A stretch of DNA of 64,000 nt from Hyalangium versicolor. Its GTDB lineage: Bacteria > Myxococcota > Myxococcia > Myxococcales > Myxococcaceae. Positions within the stretch are counted from its first letter, which is position 1, and every line of letters begins with the position of its first letter. The translations under genes and the position numbers were made by a program. Positions 33,374-41,904 of this stretch are shown one piece after another. The notes beneath the pieces are model-generated. The model did no database searches. It saw only the letters and a program-made list of their open reading frames with translations, and was not told where the DNA came from. The stretch lies in assembly GCF_020103695.1 (NCBI RefSeq), contig NZ_JAHXBF010000007.1, positions 398,536 to 462,535 on the forward strand, written 5' to 3'.

Positions 33374-34615
33374 TCAGGCCCGCTCGCCGCGCCAGAGGTC
33401 CTCGACGGTCTCCCGCTCCCGGATGACACGCCAGGCCGCTCCATCCACCAGAACCTCGGCCGACCGGGGCCGGGAGTTATAGGTAGAAGACATGCTCATC
33501 CCGTAAGCCCCGGCGCTCATCACCGCGTACAGGTCGTCCTGCTGGGGCAGCACCAGCGCTCGGGCCCGGGCCAGCACGTCGCTGGACTCGCACACCGGAC
33601 CCACCACGTCCACCTCCACCGGCTTGCCCCGCCGCTTCACCACCGGCTGCAGGGCATGGTGCGCCTCGTAGAGCGCCGGGCGGATGAGATCGTTCATCCC
33701 CACATCCACCACCACGAACGTCTTCGTGGGCGTGCGCTTGCGGTACAGCACGCGCGTGAGCAGCACGCCGGCATTGCCCACCAGCGCCCGCCCCGGCTCC
33801 AGGATGAGCGTGGAGCCCGTGTCCTCCACCGCCTTCAGCACGGTGCGCGCGTACTCCGCAGGCGAGGGAGGCGTCTCATCCGAGTAGGTGATGCCCAGGC
33901 CACCACCGATGTCCAGGTAGCTCAGCGGGTAGCCCTGCTCCTTCAACGAGCGGTACAGCCCCGCCACCTTGGAGATGGCCACCTTCATTGGCGCTGCCTG
34001 GGTGAGCTGCGAGCCGATGTGGCAGTCCAACCCCACCGCGCTCAGGCCCTTCATCTTCCGGGAGCGGGCATAGAGCGCCACCGCCTCCTCGAAGGGCACG
34101 CCGAACTTGGACGTCTTCAGCCCGGTGGAGATGTAGCGGTGCGTGCGCGCATCCACGTCCGGGTTGACGCGCAGGGCGAAAGGAGCGCGCCGCCCCACCT
34201 TCCGCCCCACCGCATCGAGCGCCTCCAACTCCTCGGCGCTCTCCACGTTGAACATGAGGATGCCGGCGGCCAGCGCCTGCTCCATCTCCTCGGGCGTCTT
34301 GCCCACGCCCGCGAACACCGTCTTGCCCGGCGAGCCACCCGCCCGCTGCACGCGGGCCAGTTCTCCGCCAGAGACGATGTCGAAGCCACCGCCCTCCTTC
34401 GCGAACAGGTGCAGCACCGCGAGCGTGCTGTTGGCCTTCACCGAGTAACAGATGAGGTGCGGGGTGCCCTGGAAGGCCTCCGTCACCACCCGGAAATGCC
34501 GGGTGAGCGTGGCCGTGGAGTACACGTAGGTGGGCGTCCCTACTGCCTCGGCGATGGCGGCCAGCGGCACCTGCTCCGCGTGGAGACTGCCTCGAACGTA
34601 GTTGAAGTGGTTCAC
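33374..34615 (-). CDS. lysA: Diaminopimelate decarboxylase
   Basis: A 413-residue PLP enzyme making lysine from meso-diaminopimelate. The PLP lysine lies in ICYSVKANSTLAVL, LDCHIGSQL and the EPGRALVGNAG phosphate-binding loop follow, and the dimer-contact cysteine is in GPVCESSDVLA. It starts at GTG 34615 in a GTGA overlap with the small LptM-like gene. The order lptM-lysA is conserved in many proteobacteria. Confidence 0.97.
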   Translation of the reverse strand: MNHFNYVRGSLHAEQVPLAAIAEAVGTPTYVYSTATLTRHFRVVTEAFQGTPHLICYSVKANSTLAVLHLFAKEGGGFDIVSGGELARVQRAGGSPGKTVFAGVGKTPEEMEQALAAGILMFNVESAEELEALDAVGRKVGRRAPFALRVNPDVDARTHRYISTGLKTSKFGVPFEEAVALYARSRKMKGLSAVGLDCHIGSQLTQAAPMKVAISKVAGLYRSLKEQGYPLSYLDIGGGLGITYSDETPPSPAEYARTVLKAVEDTGSTLILEPGRALVGNAGVLLTRVLYRKRTPTKTFVVVDVGMNDLIRPALYEAHHALQPVVKRRGKPVEVDVVGPVCESSDVLARARALVLPQQDDLYAVMSAGAYGMSMSSTYNSRPRSAEVLVDGAAWRVIRERETVEDLWRGERA

Positions 34616-34824
34616 GACCCTGCGTCCTGAGGGCCCGGCCCCGCGGGCTCGAAGGGACCACGAGTGGACTGCCCCGGGGGCTGGACTTCCGGCGCGGGAG
34701 GCGGCTGCGTCTCCGACGGGGGCGGAGGAGGAGGCAGCGGCGGGCGCGGAGACCCCTTGATGCCGCAGGCCCCCAGCAGGAGGCCCACGCCCAACAAGAG
34801 AAGAACCCGAGACGGACGGCTCAT
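34612..34824 (-). CDS. lptM: LptM-like small lipoprotein
   Basis: A 70-residue lipoprotein. After MSRPSRVLLLLGVGLLLGAC comes the motif CGIKGSPRPP, which matches the CG-(L/I)-KG-P pattern of LptM (YifL). In E. coli LptM helps the LPS translocon LptD/E mature. The rest is proline-rich and shows no fold. It sits just before lysA, as the yifL homologue does beside lysine-pathway genes elsewhere. The symbol is given by motif and position; function here is unproven. Confidence 0.7.
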   Translation of the reverse strand: MSRPSRVLLLLGVGLLLGACGIKGSPRPPLPPPPPPSETQPPPAPEVQPPGQSTRGPFEPAGPGPQDAGS

Positions 34825-34837
34825 GCGCGTGCCAGCC

Positions 34838-36712
34838 CTAGAAGCGGACGGCGAGCGTGCCGCGGATCGCCTGGGCCGTCTCGAAGTCCCGCTGCGCGAC
34901 ATCCGGCGGCTCCTGCAGGCCGGCCATGGGGAACAAGATGCCCCAGTTGATACCCGCGACGAAGCCATCCTCGGTCTCGTAGCGCGCCCCCAAGTCCACC
35001 TCGAGCCCCAGGGCGCGGTTGGTGGTGGACGGCGTGGACTCCGCGTAGAGCGCCTGCGAGTAGATGACGCTGCCGAACAGATCGAAGCCGTCCGCCAGCG
35101 AGTACTTCACCGAAGGCTTGACGTACGCGGCGTCCGTGAGGCCGCCAATCAGCTCGCGCCAGAGGATGAGGTCCACGCGGTAGGAGCGGTTGAAGCGGAA
35201 GTTGCGGATGGCGTTGTCGGCGCAGCCACCCGAGCCGCAGCTGTACTGGGGCCCGTCGATGCTCTCACCGCCCTGATTGACCACCCGGCCCCGCTGGTAG
35301 TTGCCGAAGCCCGCGGCCTTGTCTCCCGACGCCACGCCCACCTCGAGCCCCAGGTGCAGGTTGCCGTTCACCAGCTTGTACTCACCCTGCGCCACGCCAC
35401 CGAATTGCAGCACGCGCAGCGACTGGTTCTGCGCCGGATCGCTCGCGCTGGCCGCGTCCGCCGCCCGGTTGCCGATGCTGCCGCCAATCAGGGACAGCTC
35501 GGCCTCGAGGCGGAACGCCTTCTCCTCGTAGCGCACCCACAGGTCCGGCATGTAGAGCGTGGCGTCGCGCGGCACGAAGCTGAACGAGGAGTTGAGCAGC
35601 CCCGTCCCCGCGTTGTCCCAGCGCTGCGTGCGGTAGGTGAAGTGCAGGCCGTAGTTCAGCACGCCCTGGTTGTTCTCCAGCTTCTCCTTGATCTGCTGAT
35701 CGGTGTCCCGGCGCGCGATGGCAATCACGTAGCTGTGGCTGTCGTCCGAGTTCGTGTAGTCGAACGTCTCGCGCTGCGGATCCGGGGCCACCGACTCGCT
35801 GGTGATGCCCTCGGAGTTGAAGTCGACCATCGGCGTCACATAGAAGCCGGCGAACGGCTCGGTGACGAACTGGATGCGGTCCACGTTGTCGCCGAAGTCG
35901 CAGTCCAGGCAGTTGCCGTCGTTGTGCAGCATGCCCAGGCCCCACTGGCTGCCCATGCGCCCGAAGCGCAGGATGCCCACCGGGGTGCTCACCTCGCCGT
36001 AGGCCCGCTTCACGTAGATGGAGTCCTTCAGGGTCGTGCCCGCCGGGGACGGATTCTGGCTCTCGGAGAACACCGTGAACACGTCCCGGCCGCTCTGCGA
36101 GGAGTCCGGCGTGGAGCCGAAGAGCAGGTTGTCCAGCATGTCCACCTGCAACTTCAGCCGCACCTCCTCGGAGATGTTGAAGGTGGGCTCCAGCCGCACG
36201 CGCATGTTGGCGCCGGCCTGCGTGTTCTCGTTGTCCGAGCGCGTGGGGAACAGCGCGCGCTCGCGCGCCTTGCCCAGGTCGAACTTGTAGAAGAGGCTCG
36301 GACGGACGCGGAAGTAGCCGTCCAGCGTGAACAGCTCCAGCTTGCGCTTCTCCTCCGAGAACTCCTGCTGCCAGTCGGAGGACAGCGACTGGGTGGCCAT
36401 CTGCGCGCGGATCTCCTCGCGCATCTCCTGCTTGGCGGCCTCCAGGCGGCGATCCAGCTCGCGCTGCATCTCCGGGGTGAGCTCGCCCCCCTCGGCGGCA
36501 ACAGGGGCGGCCGTGGGCGCGGACGTCGCGGGAGCGGAAGAGGCACCCGGCGAGGCGGGAGCGGCGGGAACGGGCGCGGCGGTGGCCGGAGTGGGCGCAG
36601 ACTGGCCGGACGCCGGCGTCCCGCTCTCAGGCACCGGCGTCTTCTGGGCAGACGTCTGGGCGGTGGCCGTGGCGGAGGCGACGAGCAAAGCCGCCAGCAG
36701 GACGTGAGACAT
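34838..36712 (-). CDS. TIGR04551-like outer-membrane protein
   Basis: A 624-residue protein with a signal peptide (MSHVLLAALLVASATATAQ). A long Ala/Pro-rich linker (about residues 25-75) and a short charged helix (EMQRELDRRLEAAKQEM) precede a beta-rich C-terminal part of about 500 residues with alternating aromatic strands and a terminal Phe (GTLAVRF), as in outer-membrane barrels. LFTLDGYFRVRPSLFYKFDLG and FGRMGSQWGLGML resemble the family that NCBI calls TIGR04551, found mainly in myxobacteria. Function is unknown, perhaps a porin. It begins 52 bases downstream of a good sigma70-type promoter and leads the lptM-lysA-dapA-dapB-FAH-folK-TPR run. Confidence 0.8.
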   Translation of the reverse strand: MSHVLLAALLVASATATAQTSAQKTPVPESGTPASGQSAPTPATAAPVPAAPASPGASSAPATSAPTAAPVAAEGGELTPEMQRELDRRLEAAKQEMREEIRAQMATQSLSSDWQQEFSEEKRKLELFTLDGYFRVRPSLFYKFDLGKARERALFPTRSDNENTQAGANMRVRLEPTFNISEEVRLKLQVDMLDNLLFGSTPDSSQSGRDVFTVFSESQNPSPAGTTLKDSIYVKRAYGEVSTPVGILRFGRMGSQWGLGMLHNDGNCLDCDFGDNVDRIQFVTEPFAGFYVTPMVDFNSEGITSESVAPDPQRETFDYTNSDDSHSYVIAIARRDTDQQIKEKLENNQGVLNYGLHFTYRTQRWDNAGTGLLNSSFSFVPRDATLYMPDLWVRYEEKAFRLEAELSLIGGSIGNRAADAASASDPAQNQSLRVLQFGGVAQGEYKLVNGNLHLGLEVGVASGDKAAGFGNYQRGRVVNQGGESIDGPQYSCGSGGCADNAIRNFRFNRSYRVDLILWRELIGGLTDAAYVKPSVKYSLADGFDLFGSVIYSQALYAESTPSTTNRALGLEVDLGARYETEDGFVAGINWGILFPMAGLQEPPDVAQRDFETAQAIRGTLAVRF

Positions 36713-36763
36713 GGGCACGTATCTCCAGGACCGCTCAGGGCGGCCGTGTACAGAGGGCGCGCG

Positions 36764-36792
36764 AGTTAAGCCACGGGGGGGAGGGGTGTCAA
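36764..36792 (-). promoter_or_regulatory. Sigma70-type promoter for the outer-membrane protein/lysine operon
   Basis: On the minus strand a perfect TTGACA (36787-36792) is separated by 17 bases from TTAACT (36764-36769). The start codon is 52 bases downstream. The region also holds three copies of GTTGAC within about 40 bases. This is the only good promoter found between mce and the TPR gene, so the downstream genes may depend on it. Confidence 0.65.
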
Positions 36793-36824
36793 CGTCAACC
36801 ACACCTGCCTTCCCAACGGTCAAC

Positions 36825-37244
36825 TCACGGGTGCTTCGGCTTCTGGCTCAACTCCACGAGCACCCCATGGCTTCCCTTCGGGTGGATGAAGGCCACCTTC
36901 GCGCCTCCCGCCCCCGGCTTGGGCGTCTCGTCGATCAACGGCGCCCCCTTCGCCTTCAGCGCCGCCAGGGACGCCTCGATGTCGTCCACCTCGATGCAGA
37001 TGTGGTGCAGCCCCTCGCCCCGCTTCTCGAGGAACTTCGCCACACTGGTGTCCGTGGAGGTGGGACAAATGAGCTCCACGCGGCCGCTGCCGTGGCCGAA
37101 GATGGCGGTGCGCACCTGCTGCTCGGGCACCTCTTCGATCTCGGACAGCTCCAGGCCCAGCGTGTCCCGGTACAAGGCGATGGCCTTGTCCAGGTCCTTC
37201 ACGGCGATGGCCACGTGGTCGAGGCCCTTGGCTTTGACGCTCAT
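36825..37244 (-). CDS. mce: Methylmalonyl-CoA epimerase
   Basis: A 139-residue VOC/glyoxalase-fold protein that interconverts (R)- and (S)-methylmalonyl-CoA. The start LDHVAIAVKDLDKAIALYRD gives the first metal His, VELICP and HHICIEVDDIEASL the second half, and GVLVELSQ the terminal Glu. It begins in an ATGA overlap with mutM. Its partner methylmalonyl-CoA mutase (B12-dependent) is not in the window, though a cobalamin adenosyltransferase lies at about 47.5 kb. Confidence 0.93.
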   Translation of the reverse strand: MSVKAKGLDHVAIAVKDLDKAIALYRDTLGLELSEIEEVPEQQVRTAIFGHGSGRVELICPTSTDTSVAKFLEKRGEGLHHICIEVDDIEASLAALKAKGAPLIDETPKPGAGGAKVAFIHPKGSHGVLVELSQKPKHP

Positions 37245-38071
37245 CGCTTCCCTCTCTTGCTGATGCGCTTCGGTTGACACTTCGGGCAGAAGTGCGTGGT
37301 GCGTCCCCCCTGCACGATGGACTGCACCTTCGTCTTGCACGTGGTGCAGGGACCACCTGCCCGGCCATACACCAGGAACGGATTCTCCGACTTGTTCTCT
37401 TCCAGGTACACCGGGTCTTCCCCCTGCTCCTGCTCCAGCGCGGAAGAGAGGGTGTCGTGGATGGCCCGGGTGAGGCGCGCCCACTCCTCGGGAGACAGGG
37501 AGGCCGGCTTGCGCGCGGGGTGCAAACCCGAGCGGAAGAGCGCCTCTGCGACATAGATGTTACCCAGGCCCGCCACGCGCCCCTGGTCCATCAGCGCTAC
37601 CTTGAGATCCATCCGCGAGCGGCCCATCACCTCTTGGAGTTGCTGCGCGGTGAGCCCGTCCGCCACCGGGTCCCTGCCGAGCGCCTGGATGGCCTCGAGT
37701 TGGTGCAGGCGCGCGGCGGGAGCGGGCTCCATCCTCCCGAAGAGGCGATAGTCCGAGAAGTGGATGACATGGCCATCGTCCAGATGAAAACGGGCGTGGC
37801 TGTGGGGCACCGACTGGCCCTCGGGGCGCCGCAGGAACTTGCCCGTCATCCCCAGGTGGGCCAGCAGGCCGCGGCCCCCCTCGAAGGTGAGCAACAGGTA
37901 CTTGCCGCGGCGATCCAGGGACTCGACGCGCCCGGTCAGCTCGGAGAACTTCTTGCGCTGGGCACCTCGGAAGATGCGGGTGGCATCCGCCTCGGCCCTG
38001 ACCACGCGGTGGCCTTGGAACCAACGCTCCAGGTTGCGTCTCGCGCTCTCTACCTCGGGAAGCTCAGGCAT
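37241..38071 (-). CDS. mutM: Formamidopyrimidine-DNA glycosylase
   Basis: A 276-residue Fpg/MutM DNA glycosylase/AP lyase that removes 8-oxoguanine. The catalytic N-terminal Pro and Glu are in MPELPEVESARRNLE. The H2TH motif reads GRVAGLGNIYVAEALFRS, and the C-terminal zinc finger is CTTCKTKVQSIVQGGRTTHFC with a final CPKCQP (C-x2-C, C-x2-C). The start at 38071 places Pro2 correctly; the longer in-frame start would not give a free N-terminal proline. The stop overlaps mce. Confidence 0.96.
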   Translation of the reverse strand: MPELPEVESARRNLERWFQGHRVVRAEADATRIFRGAQRKKFSELTGRVESLDRRGKYLLLTFEGGRGLLAHLGMTGKFLRRPEGQSVPHSHARFHLDDGHVIHFSDYRLFGRMEPAPAARLHQLEAIQALGRDPVADGLTAQQLQEVMGRSRMDLKVALMDQGRVAGLGNIYVAEALFRSGLHPARKPASLSPEEWARLTRAIHDTLSSALEQEQGEDPVYLEENKSENPFLVYGRAGGPCTTCKTKVQSIVQGGRTTHFCPKCQPKRISKRGKR

Positions 38072-38131
38072 CCGCTCCAGGCACATAGCACCAGGAGCAC
38101 GGACCACGCATTCCCTGTTTCCAGGCTCCGC

Positions 38132-39562
38132 TCACCGCAGGCGGTAGACGGTGGTCTCACCCTCCACGCCCTTGAGCAGGGTGCGCTCCCGGGTGGCGTT
38201 GAGCGAGGCGGCGCGGATGATGTCCTGGGAGCCAGGAGCCGTGTACACAGGCTCGGTGATGGCAATCTCATCCGCGCCCGCGACGCCCTGGACGCGCGAG
38301 GCCACGTTCACCGTCTGGCCGAAGTAGTCCAGGCGCTCGTTGAGCTCCACCGCGATGCATGGCCCCGTGTGCAGCCCCACCTTGAGCTGCAGCTGCGCGC
38401 CGTCCCGAGCCACCCGCCGCACCTCGCGCGTCATGGCCGTGGCCGCCTCCAACGCGGGCGCGGGCTCCGCGAAGCTGGCCATCACCGCGTCTCCAATGGT
38501 CTTCACCATGGAGCCGCCGCGCTCGGCGATGATGTCGCGCAGCACGCCGAAGTGATCGCGGACCAGTCCATAGGCTCGCAGGTCGCCGATGCGCTCGTAC
38601 ATCTCCGTGGAGCCCTTCAGGTCCGTGAAGAGCACCGTCAGCGACTTGAACTCGAGCCCGCCCTCGGAGGGGATGCTCTCGGCCCGGAACAACTCGCGGA
38701 ACGTCTGGTGCGTCACCAGCCGCTTGCCACTGAAGTAGCGGCGCAGGTGCTTGTCCGTCGGCATCCCCGTGGTCATGTCGCAGTCCATGGCCATGTTGGG
38801 GATCCAGAACTTCACCAGCGCCACCCGAGCTGTAGCCGACGTCCGGTTGTGGAGCGTCACGGAGATCTCTCCCGCGCGCACCTGGACGTGGGCCGGCAGC
38901 AACCGGCCGTCCATCAGCTCCGCCTCGACAGCGCTCACGCCGCCCTTGGTGACGGTCTCCAGCTCGCACCACACGTGATTGAGTGGAACGGCCAGGAAGT
39001 AGGCCTGTCCTGCCTCCACCTTCGCGGTGAACCGGTGGACGCCGCCGGGCGGCAGGGCGACCGAGTCGAGGACGGACTCGGACACAGTCTTCCGGACGTC
39101 CTCGGGGATGCTGCGGCTCTGGGAAAACATCAGAGCAAGCAGATCCTTGCGCAGATCCAGCGTGTCGGGCTGGTGGAAGCGGATGCGGCGCACGGAGGGA
39201 GCCACGCTGAAAGCCACCTCCATGTTGTCGTCCCCCGTCTTGATGCTCACGCGGCACATCTGGCAATCGCGCTCGCGCTGGAGCGAGCGCAGCGCAGCGG
39301 GCGTCGTCAGGAAGGAGCCGCACCCCGGACACAGCACGCCCCAGGTGAACTCCAGGATGCCGGCGTGCGTGGCGCGCAGGAACAGATCGATGGCTTCGTT
39401 CTCCGGCATTCCCATGTCCGCGGCGAAGTGCAGCGGACTGGTCCGGAACAGCGCCTCCTCGGGTGATTCCACGAGGAAGCGCGCGAAGCGTTCCACCGTG
39501 CCGGGAGTGAAGCGGGGATGGGAGCGGAGAACCTCGAGACGGTTTTCGAGCGCAACGGACAT
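38132..39562 (-). CDS. Class III adenylate/guanylate cyclase with DUF5939-like N-terminal region
   Basis: A 476-residue soluble cyclase. The first 280 residues contain an unrecognised sensor region with a cysteine cluster (CPGCGSF and CQMC, a probable zinc ribbon) resembling DUF5939. The C-terminal cyclase domain has VLFTDLKGSTEMYERIGD (metal Asp), GDAVMASFAEP and GQTVNVASRVQG. Such proteins make cAMP or cGMP in response to ligands; what is sensed is unknown. The gene lies 60 bases upstream of mutM and after a Ku terminator. Confidence 0.9.
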   Translation of the reverse strand: MSVALENRLEVLRSHPRFTPGTVERFARFLVESPEEALFRTSPLHFAADMGMPENEAIDLFLRATHAGILEFTWGVLCPGCGSFLTTPAALRSLQRERDCQMCRVSIKTGDDNMEVAFSVAPSVRRIRFHQPDTLDLRKDLLALMFSQSRSIPEDVRKTVSESVLDSVALPPGGVHRFTAKVEAGQAYFLAVPLNHVWCELETVTKGGVSAVEAELMDGRLLPAHVQVRAGEISVTLHNRTSATARVALVKFWIPNMAMDCDMTTGMPTDKHLRRYFSGKRLVTHQTFRELFRAESIPSEGGLEFKSLTVLFTDLKGSTEMYERIGDLRAYGLVRDHFGVLRDIIAERGGSMVKTIGDAVMASFAEPAPALEAATAMTREVRRVARDGAQLQLKVGLHTGPCIAVELNERLDYFGQTVNVASRVQGVAGADEIAITEPVYTAPGSQDIIRAASLNATRERTLLKGVEGETTVYRLR

Positions 39563-39605
39563 GGCGGCCCATCGTAACCGCCACCCTTCGCCGCCGCATG
39601 ACTGC

Positions 39606-39635
39606 CCACCTTGCAAGGAGCCTGCGGCAAGGTGG
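39606..39635 (-). terminator. Possible terminator after ku
   Basis: A 9-bp perfect stem CCACCTTGC / GCAAGGTGG with a 12-base loop, 23 bases beyond the ku stop codon on the minus strand. No T tract follows, so it may be an imperfect terminator or a stabilising structure. Confidence 0.45.
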
Positions 39636-39658
39636 ACCCGGCTGCCGCGAGTCTCCGC

Positions 39659-40612
39659 TCAGGTGGGCTCGTGCTCACCCTGGCCCGCCCCGGCTTGGGG
39701 CTCCTCCACCGCCTCGCCCGGGCGACTCCGAACCGTCCGCGCCGCCTGCTGGCGGAACCGCAGCGAGCCCTGGGCCGAAGCTGTTCCCTCCGCCTGCACC
39801 CCTCTGTGCCCCTCACGACGCAGCGCGGCAATCCCCTCCTCGATGCGGCGGAATGCCTGCATCCGCTCCGGAGCGCTCTCGGACTGCGGCGGAGTAGGAG
39901 CTGCCGCCGGCTCGACGACCTTGGCCTGAGCCCGCGCCCGCCGCTCCAGGAAGGCGAGGAGCCGCTCGCGATGGGTGTTGTGGTACCGGCGCGGCTCGAA
40001 GGAGGCGGACTGCGACTCGATGAGGCGCAGCACCATCTCCACCTCTTGGTCCGAGGGCCTCGGCCCCGTCACGGCCAGCTCGGAGAGGGTGTCCTGGGAG
40101 ATCATCTCGTCCGCGTAGTAGAGCGTGGAGAGCGCCAGCCCCCGTCCCCGGGGCCGCACCATGCACAGGTGTCCCTTGTGGCGCAGGACCAGGTGCCCCA
40201 GGCCGACGCGGCCGGACCGGGCGAGCGCGGTGACGAGTAGCGCATATTGCCGCTCCGCGCCCACCTCCGGCGCCAGGTGGTAGTGGGCCTCGAAGAAGAC
40301 GGAATCAATCTCCTGGAGCTCCACGAAGTCCTCGAGCTCGATGGTGCGGCTGGACCTGGGATCGAACGCCTCCAGCTCTCCGCGCGTCACCTCCACATAC
40401 TGGCCCGGGCGCAGCTCGTAACCCTTCACTACCTGCTCGTAGGGCACCTCCTCGCCATCCGCCGAGCACACGCGCTTGTTCCGCAGGCGCGCTCCATCCG
40501 CCTCGTGCAGCAGGTGGAAACGCACCTGTTTGGGCTCTACCGCCGCGTAGAGCCGCACCGGCACGTGGAGCAGTCCAAAGCTCAGTGAGCCGACCCAGCA
40601 AGGACGAGACAT
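39659..40612 (-). CDS. ku: Non-homologous end-joining protein Ku
   Basis: A 317-residue bacterial Ku, which binds DNA ends as a homodimer and recruits LigD. It starts SRPCWVGSLSFGLLHVPVRLY, with the core KRVCSADGEEVPYEQVVKGYEL, then the ISQDTL-to-VTGPRP dimer region and a long Arg/Ala/Glu/Pro-rich C-terminal tail that in other Ku proteins binds DNA or LigD. The ATG at 40612 begins the family-typical N-terminus; a start at 40639 is in frame but adds nothing. No ligD is in the window. Confidence 0.94.
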   Translation of the reverse strand: MSRPCWVGSLSFGLLHVPVRLYAAVEPKQVRFHLLHEADGARLRNKRVCSADGEEVPYEQVVKGYELRPGQYVEVTRGELEAFDPRSSRTIELEDFVELQEIDSVFFEAHYHLAPEVGAERQYALLVTALARSGRVGLGHLVLRHKGHLCMVRPRGRGLALSTLYYADEMISQDTLSELAVTGPRPSDQEVEMVLRLIESQSASFEPRRYHNTHRERLLAFLERRARAQAKVVEPAAAPTPPQSESAPERMQAFRRIEEGIAALRREGHRGVQAEGTASAQGSLRFRQQAARTVRSRPGEAVEEPQAGAGQGEHEPT

Positions 40613-40839
40613 CTCGGGCCTCCCTGGCCAAACGTCCATCCCACCTTGGCGGGCGACAAGGGCCGCCCGGCCCCCTGGTGGGGCTGCTGCCAGCAGGCCC
40701 TGCTCGAAGAGCGTTGCCTACCCGCCACCCGCCCCCCTCCCATCTCGGGCAGCCGCACGTGGAGCTTGCCGCCACCCGAGCCTCTGACTACGAGTCCGGC
40801 GCACTCTCAAGCAGCGTCAGGAAAGGAAGAGTCGTCTCT

Positions 40840-41667
40840 ATGCAGCAGCGCATCCTCTCGGCATTCCTGGGCATCACCCTCGCGGTGGGGTTCTCCACTG
40901 GTTGTGCGAAGCAGCGCATCCAGGCGGAGAAGACCGTCGCGGACATCCTCATCACGGACCAGCAGGAGGAGGAGATCGGCCTGCAGGTGAAGCAGGAGCT
41001 CGAGCAGAAGGAGAAGATCCAGTACGTCACGGACCCCACCGTCACCGAGTACGTGAACCGGATCGCCACGCCCATCCTCCAGCAGGCCAACAAGGACCGG
41101 AAGGGCGTGAAGTGGAAGGTCAGCGTCATCAATGATCCGAAGACGGTGAACGCGTTCGCCACGCCGGGCGGCTACCTCTATGTGTACACGGGCCTGCTGC
41201 TGGCCGCGGACAACGAGGCAGAGGTGGTGGGCGTGCTGGCGCACGAGGCGGGCCACGTGGTGGGCCGGCACTCAGCGCGCGCCATGGTGAACGCGTACGG
41301 CATCCAGGCCATCACCCAGCTGGCGCTGGGCAAGGATCCGGGCACGGCGGCGCAGATCGCCGCGCAATTGGTGGGCGGAGGCGCGCAGCTGGCGCACGGC
41401 CGCAGCGAGGAGACCGAGGCGGATGAGTACGGCGCCAAGTACTCGGCCGGGTCGAACTACGATCCGCGCGGCCTCATCACCTTCTTCCAGAAGCTCCAGA
41501 AGATGCAGGGCGACACCCCGGGCGTGCTCAAGTGGCTGAGCACGCACCCCACCAACGCGGAGCGCATCAACCACCTGGAGCAGTACATCACCCAGAACGG
41601 CCTGCGCGGCTCGGAGATCGGCGCCGATCGGCTGGCGCCCATCAAGCAGAAGCTCGGCGGGAAGTAG
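40840..41667 (+). CDS. M48-family metalloprotease, lipoprotein
   Basis: A 275-residue lipoprotein with signal peptide and lipobox STGC (Cys22). It is an M48-type zinc protease with the HEAGH motif (His135 to His139) and the third ligand in ETEADEYGAKY. Such lipoproteins (Loi/BepA-like) degrade or assemble outer-membrane proteins. Here the domain has only a short C-terminal tail (NHLEQYITQNGLRGSE) and no TPR. The start at 40840 follows aggaaagga; a 5' extension to 40585 overlaps the ku start. It is convergent with the rubredoxin gene, three bases apart. Confidence 0.93.
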   Translation: MQQRILSAFLGITLAVGFSTGCAKQRIQAEKTVADILITDQQEEEIGLQVKQELEQKEKIQYVTDPTVTEYVNRIATPILQQANKDRKGVKWKVSVINDPKTVNAFATPGGYLYVYTGLLLAADNEAEVVGVLAHEAGHVVGRHSARAMVNAYGIQAITQLALGKDPGTAAQIAAQLVGGGAQLAHGRSEETEADEYGAKYSAGSNYDPRGLITFFQKLQKMQGDTPGVLKWLSTHPTNAERINHLEQYITQNGLRGSEIGADRLAPIKQKLGGK

Positions 41668-41670
41668 GCG

Positions 41671-41841
41671 CTACAGCTCGTCGAGGGGCTCGAAGTCGGC
41701 CTTGGTGGCGCCGCAGTCCGGGCACGTCCAGTCAGCGGGGAGATCTTCGAACGCCGTCCCGGGAGGGATTCCCGAAGCAGGGTCTCCCTCTTCCGGGTCG
41801 TAGACATGGGAACAGGCGAGGCACCGATACCGCTTCTTCAT
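41671..41841 (-). CDS. Rubredoxin
   Basis: A 56-residue rubredoxin, a small iron protein for one-electron transfer. Both C-x2-C knuckles are visible: RCLACSHVYDPEEGDP, then WTCPDCGATKADFEPL. The conserved Tyr/Asp and the IPPGTAFEDLPADW loop match the family closely. A good aaggag lies 10 bases before the ATG. It is convergent with the M48 gene, three bases between the stops. The cognate oxidoreductase is not evident. Confidence 0.96.
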   Translation of the reverse strand: MKKRYRCLACSHVYDPEEGDPASGIPPGTAFEDLPADWTCPDCGATKADFEPLDEL

Positions 41842-41904
41842 GCGGACTTTCTCCTTCTGGACACATCCTAGCCGGTGCGTCGTTCGAAGGAGAGGTCCTC
41901 GTGG

